A DNA stretch of 64,000 nt, from positions 1 through 64,000 of the forward strand of contig NW_026971605.1 in assembly GCF_963678635.1 (NCBI RefSeq). The letters run 5' to 3'. Shown piece after piece: positions 31,401 to 43,400 of this stretch. The stretch's first letter is position 1; the number at the start of each line of letters is the position of its first letter. The notes beneath the pieces are model-generated. The model had not been told where the DNA came from, made no database searches, and worked only from the letters and a program-made list of their open reading frames with translations. Made by a program: the position numbers and the translations under genes. The stretch is from Symsagittifera roscoffensis. Lineage: Eukaryota > Xenacoelomorpha > Acoela > Convolutidae.

Positions 31401-34400
31401 ATCAACTTTTTTTCCAACCTTTTTTTGTAAAAAAAAGTTTCTCTCGAAACTTCTTTAATACAACTGTTGCATGCAAATTATACCATTTGGGGAATTTTGT
31501 TTTCACGCCATGTAAAAACTAAGCCATTTGAGACTTAATCCATAAAATACCTATTGATCCAGTTTTCTCTAATTGGGCTAGTTTTAGGAAAAAAGTTTTC
31601 ATAATTATTTTTTTTTGCAAATTAGAGCTTCGACATGACATATTTTTTTCTTGTTTTTTCTTATGTTTCAAAAAAGTCAATTGTTTTTTTTTTCTGCGTT
31701 TCTTGATTGTTTTAACATTTTTCAACTGTTTGTTCGCTTTGTTTTTTTTGGCCGAAGAAAAAGACTTATCTGGCACTTTTAAAACACTAAAGTCATTGCC
31801 TTGGCTAAAAAAAATTTTGTCCGACAAGCAAATGAGCTAAAATGGCATTTTCGAAGATTTTTGAGTACAAATGCGCTTTTTTCGGCGCGCTGCTCCTCAT
31901 TATTACTATATTTTGACCCCCTTAGAAAAATGTTATGACTAATTGGCCATCAATCCGCCTTCCGTTTCGTAATCCGCCTCTGAGCACTTGATTTTGACGT
32001 AGAGTTTTTCATACTTCAAGGTCATGTCTTTTGGTAATGCATGCATATTTTAAACCCACTTTGAATTTGAGTTGACTGCAAGCGCAAAATGAAGCACATG
32101 TGCATAACGTCCTTACAGTTGCTTTATTTTATTTTGGGCTCTACTGAGTTCCCCAACCTGATATCAGATCAATATTGTGTTGTAATTTTTGGGTTTAAAG
32201 TTGTAAAAGCCGATCATATGTGCTTACAATTGGTCAGTCAGCTTACTTGCCAATTTTCATAAAAATTTGACAACGTTAAAAAAAGTTGAAGCATGAAAAC
32301 TTGCAAGTAGAAGAGCCTGAGTTTGAAACTGCAATCAACTATTGGATGGAATCTTTGTTAGCTATCAAGTGTTCTCGCTATTACTTGTCAAGTTGCCTTT
32401 GTGTAAAAGTATACTTTTTGCGTTTAATTTCAACTTTCTTGGCGTTTATTTCAACAAACTCGACTTTTGTTCAAGACTCAGTAGCTAGCTAATATTTCAA
32501 AAACGTTTTAAATTTTAAAAATTGCATTCAATTTCAACTCAAATTTTGCTCGTTTCGTTATGAAAGGAACTTAGACAAGATTCCTTGTTCAAAAGTAAGG
32601 ACCGTTCCGAACTGGGTCCAGTAAATTGTTGTCTGATACAATAGCGATGAATTGAAGTTAGTTGAATGCATAAAAAGTTTAGTTTATGAAATGCACCGGG
32701 AGCTTAAGGCACATGAGTATAAAAGAGTTGGCTGGAATATGTGGCCAGGAATGTTGACATCAATGCACGGGTCTTTCCCATAATAGCCCCCCTCAGCTTA
32801 GTTACAAAAAGTTACAGCCCCCTAAACTCGTTGTACTATTATGGGTGGGGGGGGGGGCATTAATTTCCTTGGTAGGCGCAGGGGTGGTGGGCTATAACAG
32901 GGAAGATCCCGAAGCTCCAAGCTGTGAAAAGTGTACCATTAAATGTGTTAAGTGGGGTATCAATGTTAACTAACTCATGAGATGTGACGATTTAGGAGTC
33001 GAGTAGCGGGACTTCAGGGCCTGCAGGGTATAGTGCGGAAGACGGCGGAGGAGGACTTTGCCCGCTTCCAGCTGTACGAGAGGTCAAATCTCAGCAAAAT
33101 CTTGCCTGCCCTCTTGATGAATATCGAGAAGGGCGAGTGGGAGAGTGCCAACAGAGACACATCAAGAGACACGCCTGGAAAGTTAGTTTATTTGTTAAGC
33201 TAGTTAGTTAAGTTGGATCAAGTGATGGCCATTTAAATAATCTTCTTTTTTTAACGATCAATCAAAGTTTTATGCATTTAAATCCACAATGCATTAGCGG
33301 ATTCTTTTCCTTTAAAAGTTTAAAGATTACATACATTTTGGATATAAATGTATAAGTTTGGATACATTTTCTTGCATTAAATTTTCGGTGGCCGCAAAAA
33401 ATGCAATTTTTTTTCATGAAAAAACTAGCTTGCAATAATTGAACTGCAAGACTGAATTTTACCGCTCAATTTAATGAAACGTGGAGTAAAAGTTTGCAAT
33501 AATCATATAATTCATGCAAACTATGATTAAGTTTGCAATAATCATAGTTTGCAATAATCAATAATCATGGGCTGCCAAGCAATAATCATATAATTCGTGT
33601 TAAGTATAAGTAAGTACATTCAAAGTTTGAGTGTTCATGTGGTAAATAGATGTCGTTGTTCGATACAGTTTAAATATTAATTGCCCGTAAAAACATATTT
33701 TTTGATGATGGAAATACATAATTTTAAAAATGATAGCCGGTTACTGTGCTAGCAGCACAGAATGTTCCTGCCAAACATTAATTTTGCTCGTGCAAAACTA
33801 AGTTTTTACGCTTAAATTAAGCGTAAATAAGATATTTTAAGCCTGCTAGCTTACCTTATCTGCTCGAAATTAGACCAAAAATCAAAAATTTTGACACCTC
33901 ACGGATTTTTCGTTTGATACAATCAATTTCCATAGCCCTGAAATATTTTTTGTGGTTTTTGTTTGGCTTAAAATTTTCGTATGTTACAAATGTTTTCGTC
34001 TTGTGTTTTATCGTCTTAGTTACCTTGGTTTGTGTCGCTTCAAAATCAAATATAATTTATTCCAAAAATCAGTTTGTCTTGCAAAAGTTCAAAGTTTCAA
34101 ACTTAATTGCTCAAAGTTTTTGATATCAATAATTGCTTTTGGCATTTTTTATTCTCGACTCAATGAGCGGCTTAGAGCGGCTGTTTTTGACTCAATGGAC
34201 GCATTGTCGGCTAAGTGGCCCATTGTTAAAATTAGGATTTTTAATGCTGTTGAAGAGTAATAAACGTAATGAAAATACTGTTATATAGGTCTTGCTGATT
34301 TTTTTGTTTTTTTTCAGGAAAAAAATTTGTTCACGCTCAATTTTGATTTTTCGCGGTGTGACTTGTGATTTCTTTTTAAGTCCAGTGCATTTCTATTGTT

Positions 34401-37400
34401 AAAAGGAATGCAAACTCCCTTATCGAACAGCAAAATTGTAAAGGTCACAAAAATTTCGAAAATGGAGTTTAATTAGCAGTTTTCCTAGCGAAATAAATGT
34501 TTTACCTATTGATCCAGTTTTCTCAAATTGGGTTAGTTTTAACAAAAAAGTGTCCATCAAAAATTGTTCTACAAATTCAAAGAGCTTTAAGTCCATTTAT
34601 TTTTTCTTCGAAATTCAAAATGTGAAGGTTTTTGAAAAAACAAGTAGTTTTTTTTTAAGTTTCCTCGCGTTGCAACTGTCAGTTGGCTTTTTTTGTATTT
34701 TCCGGACTTTTTTCTTATTCTTTTTTCAAAATATATATATATATATATTCGATGAGATTTCCATCTCCTTTTCTATTTTCTAGTTTGCTATGATGCGCTT
34801 GCGTCGTATCGCAAGTGATGTGAAGATCCGCTTCGCCTTTATGTAGTTAACTTATATATTAAATTTAATCACAGAATTTTTTATAGAAAACTGCTTTTGT
34901 TGAAGTATATTTTTGCTTTGAACATCTGATTGGTCTAAATGACCAGCTAAGTATAGGTTAATCGAGCTGATACCTAAACAAGGCCATTTATTATGAGAAA
35001 GGAAACTGATTACTTCTTTCAGGTGACCTTTTGTTTCTTTCTCAGATGAAACTAAAAATAGAATTTCCTTATTAAAAGTTAGTACAAAATTACTTTGTTA
35101 TTTTCCCATAAAGCCTTCGGCTGTATATGTTCTTCAGCTCTATATTAATTTTAACACAAACGGTTTAATTAAAACTTACTCGTTTACAAAATTTGCTAGA
35201 TAATATAATTACTTTGGTGCAATCATTTTTTTAAGTTTGATTTTGGTTTTATCTGAAGGGTATGTTTAGTGCGCGTTCATCTAACGTGCATCAAAGAGAA
35301 TCAAGTATCGGCGGAGATGAAAAGAGTCGACTGTTTGACGAGTCGGACAGCGGGAGTGAGACGACGCCTCAAGTGCTAGCCGAGAGGTGTTTCCGAGAAC
35401 TGTTCCAGCGAGTGAAGTTCGGCAGCACCCAACTCACCCAAGTCTTCTACCCCATGTTGAATTACTTGGACGAGAACGGATGGGAGAACAGTAGATTTGT
35501 GGCCAAGTGTATATCATTGGTAATGTCTTCAATCAGTGTGAGTCGAGATACAATTTACACGCAATTACATCACAAACGAGATCAATTAAAGAGTTTAGCA
35601 ATTTTAAATAATGAAAAGACGAGGTTTTGTTTGAAAGCAAAGAACATTTTTTGAACTAAAAGATGACGAGTGCTTTGTTTTAGCCACAGTACGCGTTTGA
35701 CGCCATCACTCTATGGTTAAACCACATCTCTGAAAAGAAACATGAGCGCGCAATTGAGTTCCCCAAGATAGAAATTGTGCAGCAACTGAAAGACTCTGTC
35801 AATATTGCAGCTTCACAAACCTTTGGAACCTCAATCTACGAAGTAAGCACTTCTTCAATAATAAACAGTTACATCTTCTTTAAGTTTTAATAAACGAAGT
35901 TCTTAATTTTTCGGAAAACGCTCAGTTTTATTTTATGGTTGTTGCAGTTAAGGTTATTCTCTCCAACGCAACAAAGCATGAAATAGTTCTGGTTTCAACC
36001 TTGGATTTAAAGCTTGTGAATAACAAGCGAAAAACAAAAAAATACCTTTTTTTTACATTTTCAATTCAACATGCGCACGTTTAGTTTATTTATTGGAGTC
36101 GAAATTGGCTTAGCGGAGAAAAAAACTTTTTTGCTATTTTAGCGATTGCGTACAATATTCGCGCCCGTTTACTTGTTTAACAATTTTGAATGCTTATTTC
36201 ACGGCGGTGATTATGTTTCTTTGACATGTTTTCCTCAAATTGAACATCATTCAAGACAAATTGACGTTATTGTAGAATAAGTTCTTTTCGATTTTTTTTA
36301 AATTTCAATTGAGTGGCTTCGGTGTCATTAACTGTCTGCTACATACAAAAATACGTTTTGTTATATCGCAAGTGTTGCAAAGCTCGGCTGAAGCTAGAAG
36401 CTAGAATGTTTACATAGTATGTTTATTAAAGCCGAAATTGGCTTGGGAGAGAAAATAATATTACTTTTTTATTTGGTAGTTTTATCGCGATTGCGTTAAG
36501 TATTATTCACGCACAACTTTGTAGTTCACTGTTTACGCTTGATTTTATTTTTTTTTGCGGTGTTAAAGCTTTTTTACGCTGGCGAAGCGAGTGTATTAGT
36601 ACGAACTTTCTTTTTTTCCAACCTAAGTCGCAAATATTGGTGCCACTTTTGGGGCACCTTTACAGCTTTTTCATAACATGTGATTTGACATTCGAATAGT
36701 AATAAATTAACTCAGTTGATGCATTTTTAATTCATCAAATGAACCGAAAAAATGATTTGTTTCAAAAACAACATAACAGTAATGATAACTCGATTTCAGA
36801 AATTTTCTAATTCAAGATATCTCGCAATTTTTTGAAATGAATAACTTATACATAATGTGGTTTTGGGCTTTGCGGCTATTTGTTGCATGCAAAGTTAGTG
36901 TGGATGCCCTCAGTTTTTTATATTCCAAATTTTTACTTGCGAAATTGAGTCTTTATATTTGGTGCCACTTTTGCTCAATGGCATTCGCAATTTACTAGCA
37001 TATGTAGCTGCTTTATTCCTGACTAGTGTTTGTCGGTTGTTAAGCTTGCGTGGCTGAGTGGATAGTGCGTGAGACTCAAAATCCTCGATTGCAGTAGGTC
37101 GCGGATTTGAGTCCGACTCGAAGCCGAGTTTTTAATAATTCGAGGCTTATTTCTACTTTTTTATTTCACTTGTAGAGCTGTTTTTGACCGTGTTCTCGCA
37201 AGTGTTTGCAAAGCGCAGCTTCGCCTCTGTCTGCGTGTTATTTTTGTATGTTTAACGAATTTTTTCACGGTTTATGGTGGATCTTATATTGCATTGCTTA
37301 GGAATTTTTTCGATTTTCCAATTTGAATTTAGTGTTTCCTGTCAAGTCTGAAATTAACTCAAAAGTGGAATGCTGTCAGGGTTACCCTTTTACTCCAGGG

Positions 37401-40400
37401 GTTGCAAATTAGTCCAAATATGAATACCAAAATCTTTTTTTAAACTTTTAGATTTGAAGATTCTTGTGACCTTTCGAAAGTTTTGTGAAATTCAAGATAG
37501 AAAAAATTCCACATAAATTGAAATTCTCAACCCTGCAGTTTTGTGCTGTCAGGGTACTCTCATGGGTTGCAAATCTTGTCTCAAAAATTGACTGCTCAAC
37601 TCATTTTAGTTTCCAAGATATGACGTTTTTATGATTTTCAAAAATTCAAATAACTTAGATATAAAATTTTAAATTTGAAATTCTCAACTCTGTAGTGTGA
37701 GGTACTGTCTGTGACGGCTGCCATGCCTTTGTGTTAGACTTTGCTAGTCTATTTGGACATTGAGTTATTTGACTGAATTGCACTTAAGGTGTCAAGGTTG
37801 TTGCATGGCTCCCAACCAGGACAATGTGCTAAACTAAATTTAATACTCTCTGATGCTTGCTGAAAGATTGCAGTAAAATCTTTATTTCTTGAACTTGTAA
37901 CCAATTCATGTCAACTGAATTTCGAATTGAATGAAAACTTTTCAAAATTTGAAATTTCAAACCCTACAGTGAGTTATTCTCTGGGTACTCTCAGAGGTTG
38001 CAGATCTAGCTTCAAAGTTTGATTGCACAAATAATCTTATTTTCTGAGATATGCAGTTTTTTATGCTTTTGGCGCTCTCAAGGTTTTCGTAGGATGTTTT
38101 TCTAGATTCCAAGTATGACTGCTCAACGCCTTTTGTTTTCTTAGTTGTGACGTTTCTATCTTCGTCTGAAAATTTTCAATAATGTTTGTTTTCAAATAAA
38201 CGCTTTTACAATTTTGAATTTTGACGCTTTGGTGGGGGTGATATCAGCGGACCCTTTGATGACTGCCAGCGAATGCATATGTTGTCTCTCATCCTGGTAT
38301 AATTGCTCAAATTTTTTCATTATTTTCAATATTCATGAAAGAAAAAAATCTGATATTTTTAATCAATTACGATGATTATAAATCCCATTTATGAATTTGA
38401 TGGTTTTGCAGTTGATTGTTTCGTTTTCTTAAGTATTGAAAGTGCAGTTGTATGCTGGCTGTTTTAGGGTTTCGTTTCCGAAGATATGAAACTCAGTAGT
38501 TATGGAGGTTGAACGTTCAAGTCATTTTTTATGGTTCATGAAAACAAAAGTTTTGTTGGATTCCCTGTCTTTTCGGTTACATTCATTTCGTTGATTTTTT
38601 TTCCATTTTTAATGTATAAACAGCTTTCTTGTTCACTCATATTTTTGAAGCACCGGAGGTGCGCTTTACGCTAGTTTTTTTTGTAGCTTAATTCTAACTC
38701 AGCTGAGAGAAAGGGAAATTACGCTCTCCTACTAAAAACACTTAAAGAAACGTGAATGATTTTCAGTTTCAAACGAGGATTTCAAATTTCAGACTCCAAC
38801 TACCCGCCAAATATAAAGTTACGAATTGACCAAGTTTGCCTTAACTGGGCTAGTTTTATGAAAAAAGTGTCCATCCTAAAACCTTGTAATTGAAAGAGCT
38901 TTAACAGATGTATATTTTTTTCAGAACACTGAGTTTTGTTGTATATGGGGGGATGTAATGAGAAATAGCAAGTTCGCCTTTCTCATGGTTCGGATTTCTC
39001 ATAGCAAAGAACAAGTATGTTGTTGTCTTAGGTGATAGATAAACTGGTTCAGTATCTGAAGCTATCAATCGAAAGCGAGACGAAGCTAAAGCGGGAGTCA
39101 TCCAAGCATATCAGCCAGAAAATCGAGATTGCAGCTGATGCCAAAGCCGAAGTGAGTGGATCCAACATCAAGACTGAACAATTGTACCAGGAAGCGTTGA
39201 TTGATGTTATGGGAAATATAACAGTGAATGTGGCAGATTACCAGAAACTGGAGATCATCAAGTTCCTCTTTGAAAAGTGTCCAGGAAGACCAGGAGTGGT
39301 AGCAGGTGTCAATACAGTTCCTGGGACTCCTTATAGACAAGCGAAGTCCTCGAACAACTCACATGCTTCCGAGGAGACCACTTCAGTTCTGTCGGAGACT
39401 GAGCGAAGGATGCAGAACTACTTGCTCAAGTGCATCGAGAGCGTAGCGTTGCTCTACACTACTATCAACTATTCGGATACGTTCAAAGCTGGAATCATCA
39501 CTCCACTTATACAGGTGGGTTTGGAAATCTGTTTTAGCAAAGCTTACATGAAATTCATTAAATCGGTAAAATTTTTTGGTTTGTATTGAAATATGTTTCA
39601 AGAAATATACGAGAAAGAGAGTATCTGTATTGCTATATGATTGTTTGCAGTTCCAAAACTGCTTGCAGACGGAACTAGTATATAACTTAAGGAAAGTAAA
39701 ACTAATTATTCTATCAGTTAATGATTACCTTGAATACTCCATATTACGTGAAAAGATAATGCAAAACTGCGATTTTTGAACGTAGTCAAATTGTATTTAT
39801 TTAGTTGAGTGTGAGTCCCGATCATGACGTACGTATTCTGGTTCTGGGAATCATTCAAAGACTTCTTGACCGCCATGACAACCGAGAAAAGGTCATGAAG
39901 ATGGACCTCCTTCCATGACAACCGAGAAAAGGTCATGAAGATGGACCTCCTTCCGGACTTGGAGAACATCCGGAGCAAGGGGTTCCGATCTCCCAAGAAC
40001 AGATCGGACCAGAACTTCATGAGTGGAACTGGCCATTCGTTTTTCCATGCCATTTACTGCAACTGCTTCAGTGAGTCAAACTCACGAGAGAACTACGATG
40101 CCATCTATTGTACTCTGGCGCTCCTCATCGTCGAAGTGGGGTACGATGAGAATACTCTGCTTGAGATCTTCAAACTGCTCCTGGCGATCCAAGAGGAAAT
40201 CAGAGACAGAACCAGTGGTGCTATCAAAGGCAGTCATGTCCATTATGAATTTTTATTAGCAATTAGTTCAATAAATTGGTTCAAAAATGGTTAGCTTAAA
40301 TGTTGGTACCAGAGTTTTTTTTGTTGTTTTTCGTGTTTTTGTTGGTTTTTTTTTGCGTAAAAGCTTAATTCTTCAAACAAATTTGGTCTTAATGTTTTTA

Positions 40401-43400
40401 TTGATTAAACTAGTAGCTTGCGAGCGTTAGTGTATTTGTACAAACCTTTTTTTTCTAAACTCGCAAATAAAATTGTTCATTAAAAGTATGCATTTATTTG
40501 GTCGTACTTTTGCTATAATCACGATCTGTAGCATTGGAAATTTCATATCTATTCTGTTTTTTTTTTGTGGCGAATGTTTGTGATTTTTTATTAGGAGTCC
40601 GTGGTTGAGTTGTAAGTGTGTGAGACTCATTATCTCTAGGTTGGAGATCGAATCCGAGACGTAGACGAATTTTTACTAAATCGAGACTTATTTCTATCTT
40701 TTTTATTGCACTCTATAGAGCTGCTTTTTTTCGTGTTCCCGCAAGTGTTTGCGAAGCGCAGCGTCGCCTCTGTGTTAGTTGTTGGAACACTGTAGAACTT
40801 TTCTAACTGGACATGGTTGATCAAAGGTTCTTTGACTACTTTGGAAGAGAAGAGCCAACAGCTGACGTTCCAAACGGACCACCCGAAAGGGACTTTGACA
40901 GACGAGCAAGGCATGTTTTTGAATGCGTTTGTAGCTTGTATCTTCAACTTGATTGCCAAACTGTTCGGACATACGTACAAAAATCTGGACGAATATATCT
41001 CGGGGGTGCTGTATTACATGTCGGTGCACAACAAGCCACTAATGGAAGCTCAAACTGCTGCAAAGCTCAAGTGAGTTGAATGCTATTTTATTGAATACGG
41101 ATTTTCTTAAACGAAAGTTAGTATAAAAGTCAGGAAGTTCTTAATTTTCGAATTGGATTTGTTTTCATGGTTACTCAAGCGGAGCTTTGTATATGCTACA
41201 CAGTCAAATTTTTTCCAATGCCAGTCAAGTCTATTATTTAATTGCGCGCTTTTTTATTGCGGGTTGCTTAGATTTTATCGGCTCCATTGAAATAATTAAA
41301 TTTCTGTTAGAACTAACAAGCAAGGTTGAATCTTTAGTCCGAGGTATCGTGTCTAGACAGTGTCGGTTGTTTTTGTTGCCCAAAATTGTATTTTCATTTG
41401 CATATGCGAAGTGCAAGTTTGCTTCTGTTTCATCTGGTAAGACAGGTTAATCATTTTTTATTTAGCTACCAACTCAATTATTCGTTGGCGTGTGATAATG
41501 CTCTGGCTTACAGGTGACCACTATCATTATCAACAGGCTAACGATCACAAAGAAATGACTTTCAGTAACCGAAACAATACCAGCTGTGCTTTAAAATTGA
41601 ACACAGTCTTTGGTGTCACCGTCGTACTGTTTTCATTATTTTGAGTTAGTTCGGAAGTAAAGAACGATTGATGGTAAATGTTGCGTTTTAGGATCATAGC
41701 CAAACAACCAGAATTGTCATACATGGATCAAGAGAGAGCACGGTCCAAGAGCAATTTGACCGAGTACAACTTCCAAGAAAACGAGCTGGAAAGTTCTCTC
41801 AGCAAAGATGGCTTCAGTGCTAACTTCACCAAATTTGTACCAAAGAACAAAGGTTAGATAGACGGTTTCCAAGTTCTAAGACATTCCTGGTCATATTTTG
41901 GAGAAATTCGTTTTTAATTCAATTCTCCTGAACTTATATTCAAGGAACATTTGCAATTTCAAGAATTTGTGTCAGTCTTTTTAACAAATACAATCACAGA
42001 CGTTGAAAACAAAAGAGAAAGGATGCTAAATGCAATTTGATCCCATTTGAAATTGATTGTTAGCCTTTCAAGAACGTTGCTTTTTTCACTTTTACATTCG
42101 GTCCACCATAATAACAAAACCGCTAGAAATGGTGTTTTTGTTTTGTGTTTCGAAATGAACATTTTTCCTGACTTACGTTTTTTTGACATTTTTCAGTTTT
42201 TATGCGCTTATTTTATTGACATATCATTATGGCAGGAAGAGATGTTATAATTAAACCAGGATATTCTGAAGAATTGCTGTTAGACCTACACGCCAAATAC
42301 ATCCTCAAATATGGGGAAACTGAAGATGATTTTGAGTTCGCAGTAACCGATTTTCTCAGAATTAGCGGGGTTTATTGGTGTGTAACTGCTATGGACATCA
42401 TGGGCCAACTGGATGCCATGAATGAAGATGTGATCATCAAATTTGTCATGGACTGTTTTGACGAGTCAACTGGAGGCTTTCGGCCATGTTATGGCCATGA
42501 CCCAAGTTTGCTTTATACACTAAGTGCGGTGCAGGTTCTGACAACGTTTAACAAGCTTGATGTGTTAGATTCTCAGAAGGTTGTGGATTATGTGAAGAGT
42601 CTCTATCAGTCTGACGGAAGTTTCCTCGGTGATAAATGGGGCGAAGTTGATACTCGCTTCTCGTTTGGAGCAGTTGCGATCTTATTTTTACTGAAACAAC
42701 TGGACGCTATTGACTGGACCAAAGCTACTGAGTTTGTTCTGAAATGCATGAATTTCGACGGAGGTTTTGGAACAAGGCCCGGATCTGAAAGTCATTCCGG
42801 TCAGATATACTGCTGTGTTGGCTACTTGACTTTAACTGGCAATTTGCATCATGTCGAAGTTGATAACCTATCGTGGTGGCTAGCTGAACGTCAATTACCA
42901 CAATCCGGAGGCCTTAACGGTCGTCCAGAAAAACTCCCAGATGTCTGCTACTCTTGGTGGGTTATAGCCAGTTTGGCTATGCTGAAACGGGTTAACTGGA
43001 TCGATGCCAAAAGGTTGTCAGGGTTCATTCTAGCGTCGCAGGATTCGGAAACGGGAGGCATTGCAGATAGACCTGGAGATGTCGCGGATCCGTTTCACAC
43101 TCTGTTTGGCCTCGCAGGAATGTCATTAGTGGGAGCTGATAGTAGATTAAAAAGTGTGAATCCATGTTTATGCATGACTGAAGATGTCTTGAGGAAACAG
43201 GGATTGGAAATTAAATATCTTCCATTTTGATATAATTTATCTATAGTGTATTGCGCTTGTCTATAAATTTAATGTAATTTATAATTTCTTCCTAGATTTT
43301 TGAGCCAACCTCTATTTTCATTGTGAGAGGCTGCTAATATTTCAATAAAAGAAGAAATATAATCTAAATTAAAGAAGAAAATGAAATTGTTTCGAAGGAA

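Noticed and set aside
35259-35269. EFR3 exon 7 starting at 35259 after CTGAAG
   Set aside because: The phase does not fit exon 6, which ends with two spare bases; the acceptor at 35268-35269 does fit.
37047-37128. A functional tRNA gene in EFR3 intron 8
   Set aside because: The A box is good but the acceptor stem and anticodon arm do not pair well, and the segment recurs as part of a longer repeat, so it is a SINE head.
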